Assembly (NCBI GenBank): GCA_947500035.1
Contig: CANMQP010000005.1
Span: forward strand, 964,365 to 1,028,364
Reading direction: 5' to 3'
Length of the DNA stretch: 64,000 nt
Origin: an uncultured Kiloniellaceae bacterium
GTDB lineage: Bacteria > Pseudomonadota > Alphaproteobacteria > Kiloniellales > Kiloniellaceae
In this document: one piece after another, positions 44,289 to 52,172 of the stretch
How the letters are laid out: every line of letters starts with the position of its first letter
Numbering within the stretch: position 1 is the first letter of the stretch
Made by a program: the position numbers and the translations under genes
Notes under the pieces: generated by a model
Told to the model about the DNA's origin: nothing
The model's database searches: none
Seen by the model: the letters and a program-made list of their open reading frames with translations, nothing else

Positions 44289-45413
44289 CTAAGCCGCCTT
44301 TGCAAAAACCGCCCGTATCGCCGCATCGTGCCAGGCGATCTCCCCGTCTCGCCCGTGAAACCCGACATGTCCGCCCCTCTCCAGCAAAAGAGTGCGGACC
44401 TGCGGGTTCTCGAGCGATAGCGCGGCCATGTAGCTCGCGGCCGGGATCCAGGGGTCGTTGGCCGCGTGGATCACCAGGCTGGGCACGCTGACGGCCTCCA
44501 GGAAAGCTCCTGACGAGCAGCGGCGGTAATAGTCCTCGGCGCCGGCAAAGCCGTTGGCGGGCGCGATCACCCGGTCGTCGTACTGATAGATGTTTTCCAG
44601 TTTCTGCAAAGCTTCGCGGGTGATCCCGGCCTGCTCCAGCACCGCCGCCGAGGTCTCGGCTTTCATGCGTTTGAGAAGGTAGTTCTGATAAAGCCAGTTG
44701 CGCGGCGCCATCATCCGGACCTGGGTGGCCTTCAGATCCAGCGGCGCGGAGACCGAGACCGCGGCGTGGACCTGGAAGTCACGGCCGTACTCGGCCAGGA
44801 ACTTCAGCATCATGTTGGCGCCGAGGGAATAGCCGACCAGGTGGAAGCCCTGTGCGCAGAGGGCGGGGTCCTGCTCGCGCAGTCCGGTCAGGAAATCGCG
44901 CAGGTCCTCGCTGCGCCCGGCGTGGTAGTGATAGCGGCTAACGGCTGCACCCGGCCCCGCCCCGCGCAGGTTCATGCGGATCACCGCGAAGCCCGCCTCC
45001 AGAAGCACCCGCGCCGTATTGCGGATGTAGGTACTGTCCGCGCAGCCGGTCAGGCCGTGGATCAAAAGCACCAGCGGACGGTTCCCCGCGCCGACTCCTG
45101 CATCACCCCCATGCAGCGCGCCCTCGTGAAGTTCGGCGATCAGGCGATCGCCGCTGCCGTCGGTCATCTCGATTTCCAGACACCGCGATGGCCAGGGTGA
45201 AAGATCGGCACTTTGGCGCAGGATGTAGTTGCGCAGGGTCTGCAGATCGCCGCCGATCCAGGGAAAGCGTTCCCGGAAAGCGCCCGGCGGCTGCCAGGCT
45301 TTCAGATCCAGCGGCGCACGCGGCCGCCAGGCCTCAGGCCCGGGTGGTGGTTGTGGTGTTACGTAACGGTCCAAAATCCAACTGCCCCTTAAACGCGCGC
45401 GATCCGGCGGCAA
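44289..45413 (-). CDS. Alpha/beta hydrolase, YheT family
   Basis: This 374-residue enzyme has the YheT-type layout: HGLTGCADSTYIRNTARVLL, then the nucleophile elbow GYSLGANMMLKFLAEYG (Ser in G-x-S-x-G), and the catalytic Asp and His in HAANDPWIP and RGGHVGFHGRDG. YheT-family proteins are esterase-like enzymes of poorly known physiological substrate. The N-terminus (up to about residue 40) is Pro/Arg-rich and may be shorter in reality. The next 530 bases contain no gene I can support. Confidence 0.87.
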   Translation of the reverse strand: MPPDRARLRGSWILDRYVTPQPPPGPEAWRPRAPLDLKAWQPPGAFRERFPWIGGDLQTLRNYILRQSADLSPWPSRCLEIEMTDGSGDRLIAELHEGALHGGDAGVGAGNRPLVLLIHGLTGCADSTYIRNTARVLLEAGFAVIRMNLRGAGPGAAVSRYHYHAGRSEDLRDFLTGLREQDPALCAQGFHLVGYSLGANMMLKFLAEYGRDFQVHAAVSVSAPLDLKATQVRMMAPRNWLYQNYLLKRMKAETSAAVLEQAGITREALQKLENIYQYDDRVIAPANGFAGAEDYYRRCSSGAFLEAVSVPSLVIHAANDPWIPAASYMAALSLENPQVRTLLLERGGHVGFHGRDGEIAWHDAAIRAVFAKAA

Positions 45414-45943
45414 TGTGTCCGGCTGCCTGTCGCCCGGAGCCTATAAGCAGGTCACAGCAATGAAATATCTTCAAGACTTTGTCAGTCAACGGGACGTCCC
45501 GCGCCCTCGTCTTTTCGCTTCCGCCGCTGCACCGGAAAATTGCAATGCAAAACTGCATGAGGTTCGTGCGGCCCTTCGGGTTCACGGAGCGAATTTCCAA
45601 ATGTAAGTTCACAGACAGCTCAACCGGACGGAGATCGCAGCCTTGCGAATCAAAGGGTTGAGCCACCGAAGGACGTCATGAGAGGCTTATTCCTGCCGTA
45701 AAACAGCAGTATGTTCACTTTTCACCGACCCATGATCATTCAATCAGATGACGAATATAGCCTACCCCTCAAATTTCTCTCTGTGGCTCTGACCACAGCC
45801 GACACATTGCCTGTCTCCTCTCCGACGAACCCGGCCGGTTCACGTATTTTGGTGAGCCGGCCGGGCCGGTGGCGACCGGATCATCCAGGCGATTCGCCTG
45901 AAGGATCCGCGAGCCGCCGGGTCTTCCTGATCAAACCCCTTTC
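45414..45943. other. 530-bp gap with two stem-loops
   Basis: No protein gene is supported; the open frames here lack ribosome sites and family features. Two hairpins stand out: CTGTGG-CTCTGA-CCACAG (45781-45798), and a 14-bp stem with one wobble, CCCGGCCGGTTCAC (45830-45843) with GTGAGCCGGCCGGG (45852-45865), around an 8-base loop. Neither has a T-tract. They are about 80 bases from the 3' end of the next minus-strand gene and may help end its transcript. Confidence 0.5.
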
Positions 45944-46816
45944 TCAGGGCGCCTTTGCATCGAGCCAGTCGCGGATGATCCCGATCTGCGCCGGATCCAT
46001 CAGCGCCGGCGCATGGGCGCAGTCAGCTATGGTCGCAAGCTCCGCCTTCGGACCGCGCCCGGTCATTTCCTGCGCGGTTTCCTCGAGCAAAAGGTCCGAC
46101 TCCGCCCCGCGCAGGATCAGGCTCGGACAGGAAACCGCGTCCCAGACCGGCCAGAGAACCACATCGTTCAGTTCAGCCTGCTTGAAGGCATCCGCGATAC
46201 GCGGATCATAGTTCAAACCGTAGGTTCCATTGCCGGTCTCCAGAACCGTCACCTCGGTCAGCTTGCGCCACTGCGCATCGCTCAGTTGGCCGAAGCCCGC
46301 GTAGGTCGTGCGCGCAAAGCGCTCGGCGGCGGCGAAGTCCTCGAAGACCGGTTCCGCGCCGACATAGGCCGCAATACGTTCCAGAGCCGCCTTGGGGATC
46401 ACTGCTCCCGCGTCGTTGAGCACAAGAGTCCGCAGCGGCGTCTTGGGCTGCGCCGCCAGCATCATTCCGATCAGCGCCCCCATGGAGGTGCCGACCCAGT
46501 CGAGCGTCTCGACGTCCAGCCGCGCGATCAGCATCGCCATATCGGCCAGGTATTGCGGATAGCCGTAGCCCCGCGCATCGGCAAGCCGGTCGCTGTCGCC
46601 CCGCCCGACCACATCCGGACAGATCACCCGGTAGCCCGCCTCGGCCAGATTCGCCACCAGCGCATCGAAATCGCGCCCGTTGCGGGTCAGGCCATGCACG
46701 CAGACGACCGTCCGTCCATTGCGCCGGCCGCTCTCCTCTGGCAGCCATTCGCGGTAGATGACTTTGTGAAAACCGCCGGCGGTAAGCCCGAGAAAGCTGT
46801 GCAGCTCAGGTGTCAT
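45944..46816 (-). CDS. Alpha/beta hydrolase
   Basis: This 290-residue enzyme is read from MTPELHSFLGLTAGG, preceded by CAGGAGAGTGACCCT; the open frame starts 77 codons earlier. It has the oxyanion segment VVCVHGLTRNGRDFD, the nucleophile Ser in GTSMGALIGMML and the catalytic His in CAHAPALMD. The substrate is unknown. A neighbouring gene (tag) follows at 161 bp on the same strand. The overlapping plus-strand frame is a shadow. Confidence 0.9.
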   Translation of the reverse strand: MTPELHSFLGLTAGGFHKVIYREWLPEESGRRNGRTVVCVHGLTRNGRDFDALVANLAEAGYRVICPDVVGRGDSDRLADARGYGYPQYLADMAMLIARLDVETLDWVGTSMGALIGMMLAAQPKTPLRTLVLNDAGAVIPKAALERIAAYVGAEPVFEDFAAAERFARTTYAGFGQLSDAQWRKLTEVTVLETGNGTYGLNYDPRIADAFKQAELNDVVLWPVWDAVSCPSLILRGAESDLLLEETAQEMTGRGPKAELATIADCAHAPALMDPAQIGIIRDWLDAKAP

Positions 46817-46976
46817 AGGGTCACTCTCCTGTTGGCCGTTCTTCGGTCTTGAACGATCTTCAAAACGAACTGCATCACTGCGCGCCGCAAGGCGGCGGCA
46901 GAGTCTGTGACGGCAGTCTAGACAAACAGCCTGCCGGACGAAACGAGAGCTTTTTAACTGAACGAGGCCGGGGCTT

Positions 46977-47585
46977 CTATCTGCCCGGCCGCAGGAAGCG
47001 CTTGCGCGCCTGTTCCGCCGCGGCCCGGATCGCGCAGCCCTCCGCATGGTCGTTGATCAGGCCCATGGCCTGGATGAAAGCATAGACCGTGGTCGGCCCC
47101 ACGAACTTCCAGCCCCGCCTTTTGAGTTCCTTGGAGAGCGCCTTGGACTCCGCCGAGACCGACGCCGTCTGTGGCTCGACGTGCTGCAAATCGGGCTCAT
47201 AGCGCCAGAAGAAAGCCGCCAGCGAGCCCTCCGCCGCGACCATTTCCCGCGCCCGCTGCGCATTGTTGATCACCGCTTCGATCTTGCCGCGGTGGCGCAC
47301 GATACCCCGGTCCTGCAGCAGGCGCTCGACGTCCGCTTCGGTGAAGCCCGCAACCTCATCGAAGTCGAAATGATGAAAGGCCGTACGGAAATTATCCCGC
47401 TTGGCCAGAATGGTCCGCCAGCTCAGGCCGGACTGAAAAGATTCCAGCGAGAGCTTTTCGAAGAGGCGTCGGTCGTCCGCGACGGGAAAGCCCCACTCGC
47501 GGTCATGATAGTCAATAAATTCCGGCGCCGCGCCGCTCCAGCGGCAGCGGGGTTTTCCGTCCGGGCCTGGGATTGTCGTACTCAC
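46977..47585 (-). CDS. tag: DNA-3-methyladenine glycosylase I
   Basis: Tag removes 3-methyladenine from alkylated DNA, the first step of base excision repair. The 202-residue protein has the family N-terminus (RCRWSGAAPEFIDYHDREWG), the catalytic region (LSLESFQSGLSWRTILAKR, NFRTAFHHFDFDEVA) and the zinc-binding C-terminal HAEGCA. The four zinc ligands (Cys and His in RCRW and DYHDREW, and HAEGCA) are all present. It is transcribed independently of adaptive-response genes, which are not in the window. Confidence 0.96.
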   Translation of the reverse strand: MSTTIPGPDGKPRCRWSGAAPEFIDYHDREWGFPVADDRRLFEKLSLESFQSGLSWRTILAKRDNFRTAFHHFDFDEVAGFTEADVERLLQDRGIVRHRGKIEAVINNAQRAREMVAAEGSLAAFFWRYEPDLQHVEPQTASVSAESKALSKELKRRGWKFVGPTTVYAFIQAMGLINDHAEGCAIRAAAEQARKRFLRPGR

Positions 47586-47625
47586 GTTGCGTCTGCCTCT
47601 ATGCTGCCGCCTTCAAGATAGCCTC

Positions 47626-47928
47626 TCACCCAAGCAGAAACGCCATCCGCTCATCGGCCTTCGCCGGTGCGATCTCGGTGATTTCCGCGCTGACCACCTT
47701 CTCGGCCACGAAGGGATCTTCCTGCACTCGCGCCTCAAGTTCGGCCCGCGAACTGCCGTGCGCCAGAATCCCGCCGCCCCCAATGGGCTGAATGTCGTCG
47801 GGCCGTAAGCTACCCACCAGCAGAAACACACCCTCCTCGAACCCCCGTGCGATCCAATCCTTGTGCGCCTGCATGAACTGGGCGGCCTGGCTTTTGTTCT
47901 CCGCGAACTTCAGCAATACGATAAACAT
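47626..47928 (-). CDS. YciI family protein
   Basis: This 100-residue protein matches the YciI fold (ferredoxin-like barrel): FIVLLKFAENKSQAAQFMQA, then KDWIARGFEEGVFLLVGSL, with the conserved GGGGILAHG turn and DPFVAEKVV. Family members are small dimeric proteins, some acting as enzymes in aromatic or chlorinated-compound pathways; no such genes are nearby. It lies 31 bp upstream of the TetR gene stop on the same strand, so it is probably in one unit with that regulator. Confidence 0.88.
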   Translation of the reverse strand: MFIVLLKFAENKSQAAQFMQAHKDWIARGFEEGVFLLVGSLRPDDIQPIGGGGILAHGSSRAELEARVQEDPFVAEKVVSAEITEIAPAKADERMAFLLG

Positions 47929-47959
47929 CTCTCTTTCATCTCCCTCTTATCCAACGGAT

Positions 47960-48538
47960 TTACCCGGCAGCTTCCTGCGCGCGGTCGCTCAGCCAGTTGC
48001 ACATCTCCTCCACCTCGCGCCGGATGAATTTGTCGCCGTGAAAGGCATTCGCCAGGGTCGAAACCCCCTGGCTGCGCGCCAGCAGATGCATGGCGAGCAG
48101 GTCCGCGTCCGCCTTGCGCCCGAGCAGCGTGAACTGCCGGCGCAGCCAGGTCCGGAACAGCGTGAAGAGCTTGTTGGCATCCGCCTGGGCCACGTGGTTC
48201 AACTTGGCCAGCTCGGTGCAGAGCGAACCCACGGGGCAGCCGTAGCGTTTGATATCGGCCCGGTTCACGATGAGAATGTGGATAAAGCTCCGGATCCGCG
48301 CCTCCGGCGTCTCGCCGTCGCTCTCCCACCGCGCCAGCAGCTCGCGGGTTTTGGCGAGCCGCCGCGCGATCACGGCCTCCAGGATCTCATCCTTGGTCTT
48401 GAAGTGATAATAAAAATTCCCGCGCGAGATCCGCACGGCTTCGGCGATCTGCGAAAAGGAGGTGTGCTCAAAGCCCTTCTTGTAAAAGAGCTCGTCCGCC
48501 GCCGCGACGATATCATCCCGGGTTGTCTTGCCGCTCAT
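47960..48538 (-). CDS. TetR/AcrR family transcriptional regulator
   Basis: This 192-residue regulator is read from MSGKTTRDDIVAAADELFY; the frame begins ten codons earlier at 48568. The N-terminal helix-turn-helix (KKGFEHTSFSQIAEAVRISR, GNFYYHFKTKDEIL) is intact. Starting at the second Met places both palindromic half-sites at 48555-48601 just upstream, as expected for autoregulation; the earlier start would place the first arm inside the coding region. The gene after it encodes a YciI-type protein, a probable target. The inducer is unknown. Confidence 0.92.
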   Translation of the reverse strand: MSGKTTRDDIVAAADELFYKKGFEHTSFSQIAEAVRISRGNFYYHFKTKDEILEAVIARRLAKTRELLARWESDGETPEARIRSFIHILIVNRADIKRYGCPVGSLCTELAKLNHVAQADANKLFTLFRTWLRRQFTLLGRKADADLLAMHLLARSQGVSTLANAFHGDKFIRREVEEMCNWLSDRAQEAAG

Positions 48539-48554
48539 GACTCTGCTTTCACTT

Positions 48555-48601
48555 ATTAGGACGTTCATCCTAGAAACCGAAATTAGGTCAAACGTCCTAA
48601 T
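48555..48601. promoter_or_regulatory. TetR operator pair
   Basis: ATTAGGACGTT (48555-48565) and AACGTCCTAAT (48591-48601) form a perfect 11-bp inverted repeat with a 25-bp spacer. Each arm also carries its own smaller palindrome: TAGGA-CGTTCA-TCCTA (48557-48572) and TTAGG-TCAAACGT-CCTAA (48583-48600). This suggests two TetR dimers binding the promoter region. Confidence 0.6.
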
Positions 48602-48737
48602 CTGTCAAGTCAGAACACAAGAGAGCTTTTCCGGGAAATACCGGCAGCAGTAATAGGCCGCCGCCCCTCTCCGCTATCCAGGCGGCAGGTCCCGATACAG
48701 CGGATGGTGACAACAGAAACACCCGTGACGTGGCAGC

Positions 48738-48790
48738 GCTGCCGGCGCGCTCGACCGGCAGCCGCAATCGATTTTGAAAGCGGCTGCCGG
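48738..48790. other. Mutually exclusive stem-loops near sodC
   Basis: GCTGCCGG (48738-48745) can pair with CCGGCAGC (48755-48762) around a 9-base loop, or the strand CCGGCAGCCGC (48755-48765) can pair with GCGGCTGCCGG (48780-48790) around a 14-base loop. The two structures cannot form together. They lie about 80 bases beyond the sodC stop and may act in 3'-end processing or as a factor-dependent terminator. Confidence 0.45.
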
Positions 48791-48870
48791 CACTTCGTTT
48801 CGCAGGCTTGCCGACCAGCCCGCAGGCCGATCCGTCGAAGCGCGCTCATCGGGCCGGGTTGCGGTCCCGG

Positions 48871-49410
48871 TTATTCTTTTTCGATGACTCCGCAGGCGAC
48901 GCGCGGGCCCGAACCGCCGATGGGCTGCGTGATATGATCGTCTGCATTGGCGTGGATCACCAGGGTCGATCCGTCTGCATCGATCAGATCGTTCGCGCCG
49001 CCCGTGCCGACGCTCACCAGGGTGGTGAACATCTCCGCTTCACCGATACCGTCCTCGCCCACGAAAATGTTGGGCAGGTCACCCGGTTCCGGACCGTCCG
49101 GGTTCATCAGGCCGTGCCCGCCTTCCTTGAGGCCGACATGCCCCTTGGCGGTCGTAAAGCCCTCGTGATGTTCGCACACGCCGTGACTGTGCAAGTGCAG
49201 GCCGTGCTTGCCGGGTGTCAGCCCGGACACGCGGATATGAATCATGACCCCGTGCGGCCCCTGTTTAAAGTTGGCAAAGCCGATCTCTGTATTCTCAAGG
49301 CCAATGATCTTTGCGCTGGCGGCGTGCGAGCCGTGGTCCGCCGCTTGGGCGGCTCCCGCCAGGGTTACGGAGACGGCGAAAGCCGCGCCTTTCAACAAAG
49401 ATCGTTTCAT
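48871..49410 (-). CDS. sodC: Cu/Zn superoxide dismutase family protein
   Basis: This 179-residue exported protein is read from MKRSLLKGAAFAVSVTLAGA, whose start has AAAGGAATGACAGG before it. It has a Sec signal cut near AQA/AD. Copper ligands are visible in GLHLHSHGVCE, KGHVGLKE and the C-terminal LVIHANADDH. The bridging His (GHVG) and the second zinc His (GGHGLMN) are present, but the third zinc His, normally in a GPHAGDLPN-like motif, is Glu here (GPEPGDLPN). The Asp of that motif is kept. Zinc affinity may be altered. Confidence 0.88.
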   Translation of the reverse strand: MKRSLLKGAAFAVSVTLAGAAQAADHGSHAASAKIIGLENTEIGFANFKQGPHGVMIHIRVSGLTPGKHGLHLHSHGVCEHHEGFTTAKGHVGLKEGGHGLMNPDGPEPGDLPNIFVGEDGIGEAEMFTTLVSVGTGGANDLIDADGSTLVIHANADDHITQPIGGSGPRVACGVIEKE

Positions 49411-49569
49411 CCTGTCATTCCTTTCGAGCTCAAATTTAACAGCAAGCCGCAATTCCCGCGGCGGGTGAAGACTCCAGCGACGCCTTCAAAGCGCGGCTTG
49501 GCTCCATATGAGGGCTTTGCGTTATTAGGAGCAATTTTAAAGATTGATGATTTTTGATAGAAATAACAA

Positions 49570-49677
49570 ATGAATGGCCTCACGCTGAAGCATCTCCCCT
49601 GTTTCCTCACTGCCGCGGACCGGGGCCACTTCGCGAGCGCCGCCGTCAAGCTGCAGCGGAATATTCACGCCGGCTGA
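49570..49677 (+). pseudogene. Fragment of a LysR regulator N-terminus
   Basis: An ATG at 49570 opens 35 codons reading LTLKHLPCFLTAADRGHFAS, then AAVKLQ, before a stop. This matches the first helix-turn-helix of LysR regulators (LRHLRYFLAVAEEGHF-type), but the recognition helix and all later parts are missing. No in-frame continuation with LysR features was found downstream. The gene appears truncated and inactive. The rest of the 49411-49925 gap has no other gene I can support. Confidence 0.6.
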
Positions 49678-49925
49678 AGCGCGACAGGCCCCTGCGCAAC
49701 GGGCCATCCAGATCAGAGAGAACACCGTCACAAAGGACAAGATCGGGAGACCTTGTTCCCCCCGCGCCTTTTCATGACTTTTGAGCCCGGCGGCCCGGCA
49801 TCAGCTTCCTAAAAAAACGCATAGGCCTATACGAATTTAGCCGAGTGACAGGATGACTCCGGCTTCATAGCCTGAGGTCATTTCAAGGCTGCATTGCAGA
49901 CAGATCTTTTTGGGGAACAACGATC

Positions 49926-50558
49926 ATGCGACTGAGACTTTCCGGCCTCACGGCTCTATTGCCGATGCTAACCCTCTTACTGGGCCAGGCCGCCGGCCCT
50001 GCACAAGCGACACCCTTTTTTCTTTTCGGCGATGAAATCAGCGGTGCGGTCCGCAAAGTCACGGACCCCGTCGGCACCAACCTCTTCGATCAGAGCAGCG
50101 CAAATATCGGTAACGCTGTCGAATTCTCGGGAATAGACGGCGACTACAGCGTTTGGGCCGACTTTAGCTCGGCGGATTTCATTAACGTCACTGTGGACCG
50201 CATCCCCCTGTCGCCGAACGCAATGGCGCCGAATTACCGCTTCACCTTCAGCGATATCGACTTCCGGGAACCGCGGATCATCACCGGCTTGAGTAACTTC
50301 GCGGGAACGCCGGGGATCGGAATTTTCGATGTAGACATCGGCCCGGATTTCGTCGCCTTTACCCTCGGCACCACCTTTCTCTCCAACAGCGGTTCCTTCG
50401 CCCGCTCCATCCGTTTCGACAGCGGCCCCATCCCCGAGGTCCCCACTGCCATTCCCGAACCGCGCTCGCTGGCGCTTTTTGCGCTGGCACTGACCATGCT
50501 GGCTTTCGCCCTGACGCGCTTCAGGCCGGAGAATGATCCGGCACAGACTGCGGCCTGA
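49926..50558 (+). CDS. PEP-CTERM-type exported protein
   Basis: This 210-residue protein has an N-terminal signal (LSGLTALLPMLTLLLGQAAG) and a C-terminal PEP-CTERM sorting signal: PEPRSLALF followed by a hydrophobic segment (ALALTMLAFALTRF) and basic residues. Such proteins are recognised by an exosortase and anchored or released at the surface, usually together with exopolysaccharide export. No exosortase gene is in this window. The central part has a beta-rich, Ser/Thr-rich composition with no recognised domain. Confidence 0.85.
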   Translation: MRLRLSGLTALLPMLTLLLGQAAGPAQATPFFLFGDEISGAVRKVTDPVGTNLFDQSSANIGNAVEFSGIDGDYSVWADFSSADFINVTVDRIPLSPNAMAPNYRFTFSDIDFREPRIITGLSNFAGTPGIGIFDVDIGPDFVAFTLGTTFLSNSGSFARSIRFDSGPIPEVPTAIPEPRSLALFALALTMLAFALTRFRPENDPAQTAA

Positions 50559-50564
50559 AGTGGC

Positions 50565-51641
50565 TCAAGCTGCCCCCGGCGAGGCATTGGCCTGACTGGA
50601 GCGGCCTGTAAATCGCCACGCCAGGGTTTCGCCCGCGTGGAACGGCACGACGCTGACGTTACCGTTGCCCATCACCTCGGGCAGGTCTTGCGCCTCGCGG
50701 CGCAGCGTCACGCTTCCCTCGTTGAGCGGGAGACCGTAGAAGCGCGGGCCGAACTCCGACGCGAAAGCCTCGAGCCGCTCGAGAGCGCCTTCTTCCTCGA
50801 AGGTCTGGGCGTAGCTTTCCAGCGCCATCGGCGCGCTGAAGATTCCGGCGCAGCCACAAGCACTTTCCTTATCGTGTTTCTGGTGGGGTGCCGAGTCGGT
50901 TCCGAGAAAGAACCTGGGCTGGCCCGACGTCGCCGCTTTGCGCAGCGCTTCCTTATGACGGCGGCGCTTGGCGACCGGCAGGCAATAGGCGTGCGGGCGA
51001 AGACCGCCCTGGAACATGGCGTTGCGGTCGATGCGCAGATGGTGCGCGGTGATTGTCGCCGCCAGATTCGCTCCCGCTGCCTCGACGAAGCGAACGGAGT
51101 CTTCGGTGGTGATGTGTTCAAGCACCACCTTGAGGCTGGGGAAGTCCGCCAGGAGCGGCGTCAGCACCGTCTCGAGGAATACCGCCTCGCGATCGAAGAT
51201 GTCGATATCGGCGGAAACCACTTCGCCGTGCACCAGAAGCGGCATGCCGATCGCCTGCATGCGTTCCAGTGCCGGCCAGATCTTGCGCACATTCGTCACG
51301 CCGGCTGCGGAGTTGGTTGTCGCCCCGGCCGGATAGAGCTTGCACGCCGTGAAGACACCATCCTGGAAGCCCGTTGCGATCTCCGCCGGATCGATCTCAT
51401 CTGTCAGGTAAGCGGTCATCAGCGGCGTGAAGCGCCGGCCTTCCGGCAATGCGCCAAGGATGCGCGTTCGATAGGCCTCGGCCGCGGCGGCGGTCGTCAC
51501 CGGCGGGACCAGGTTCGGCATCACGATGGCGCGCGCAAACTGCCGGGCTGTGTAATCGGCGGCGAAGGCGAGCATATCGTCATCACGGAGATGGACGTGC
51601 CAATCGTCCGGCTCCCGCAGAGTCAGGCTGTCGTTGGTCAA
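50565..51641 (-). CDS. pyrC: Dihydroorotase
   Basis: PyrC cyclises carbamoyl aspartate to dihydroorotate in pyrimidine synthesis. The 358-residue protein is of the PyrC class II type: metal site WHVHLRDDD, the carboxylated Lys in FTACKLYPAGATTN, the metal His in LVHGEV and EHITTEDS, and the catalytic Asp in LGTDSAPHQKHDKE. The first normal start codon in frame is TTG at 51641. Upstream in frame are an exact 15-bp tandem duplication (51651-51680) and a GAGGAG ribosome-like site placed eight bases before an ATA codon, so the true start is uncertain. Confidence 0.94.
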   Translation of the reverse strand: MTNDSLTLREPDDWHVHLRDDDMLAFAADYTARQFARAIVMPNLVPPVTTAAAAEAYRTRILGALPEGRRFTPLMTAYLTDEIDPAEIATGFQDGVFTACKLYPAGATTNSAAGVTNVRKIWPALERMQAIGMPLLVHGEVVSADIDIFDREAVFLETVLTPLLADFPSLKVVLEHITTEDSVRFVEAAGANLAATITAHHLRIDRNAMFQGGLRPHAYCLPVAKRRRHKEALRKAATSGQPRFFLGTDSAPHQKHDKESACGCAGIFSAPMALESYAQTFEEEGALERLEAFASEFGPRFYGLPLNEGSVTLRREAQDLPEVMGNGNVSVVPFHAGETLAWRFTGRSSQANASPGAA

Positions 51642-51650
51642 GCTGTCATT

Positions 51651-51680
51651 AGTGTCATGCGCCAGAGTGTCATGCGCCAG
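51651..51680. repeat. 15-bp tandem duplication upstream of pyrC
   Basis: AGTGTCATGCGCCAG occurs twice in succession (51651-51665 and 51666-51680), identical. On the pyrC strand the unit is in frame with the gene and would encode LAHDT twice if translation began further upstream. Multiples of three are preserved, so the duplication would not shift the frame. Confidence 0.9.
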
Positions 51681-52156
51681 CTCTTGGCCGTTGTTGTCTT
51701 GGGATATGACGTCGTCTCCTCAAACACGAAACCACGAGCCTCATCATCGCCTTATGGCCCTATGCGACCCGTCTCATCAGTACCCTAATTTGACGAAACA
51801 CCGCGTTTATTCAAGTTATAAACGAGGTTCGGGGTCAGCCGGCCAACCCGCTATTCGCTAGACCTCTCGTCCCGCACGTCTCAGTCGATTGAGGAAGGGT
51901 CTTTCAGTGCCCAGACGATTGCTTCCTTCGGACCTCTTGCAAGGTCCGGCTTCTATCCAAACATGCCGTTGCCGCAGGCAGGAGTCTGCCGCTGACACCT
52001 CGGAGGCGCGCCGCCGGATCTGCGCGAAAGTGTCTCGCCAACACGCCTGTCTCGACGACGTGCCAGAAACCGATCGGGACGCCCGGATACTTGTCACTGG
52101 CGACTGGAACGGCGGCCCCGGCCGGGATTTGTTCGAGCGGAGTTATCTCACCCACA
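51681..52156. other. Gap between pyrC and the GNAT gene
   Basis: About 475 bases contain open frames on both strands, the longest 84 codons, but none has a convincing ribosome site or family feature. A minus-strand frame at 51904-52155 begins with GTG and reads GEITPLEQIPAGAAVPVAS for its first residues. It could be a degenerate gene, since its later part loses any pattern. A GGGGTCA-type motif of the transposon ends (52157-52172) lies at the edge. Confidence 0.4.
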
Positions 52157-52172
52157 CGTGACCCCGGTTACA
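52157..52172. repeat. Solitary copy of the transposon-end motif
   Basis: CGTGACCCCGGTTACA matches the core of the terminal repeat (TAACCGGGGTCA on the other strand) of the REP-associated transposon at 55959-56875. It lies at the 3' end of the GNAT gene with no transposase nearby. A second lone copy lies at 54257-54269. Confidence 0.55.

Noticed and set aside
45711..46211. 166-codon plus-strand frame across the gap and hydrolase gene
   Set aside because: Most of it is antisense to the hydrolase; the unique part covers two hairpins and has no family feature.
51904..52155. 84-codon minus-strand frame between pyrC and the GNAT gene
   Set aside because: Its first 50 residues look protein-like, but the rest does not and no ribosome site is visible. 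It was left as a possible degenerate gene in the gap entry.
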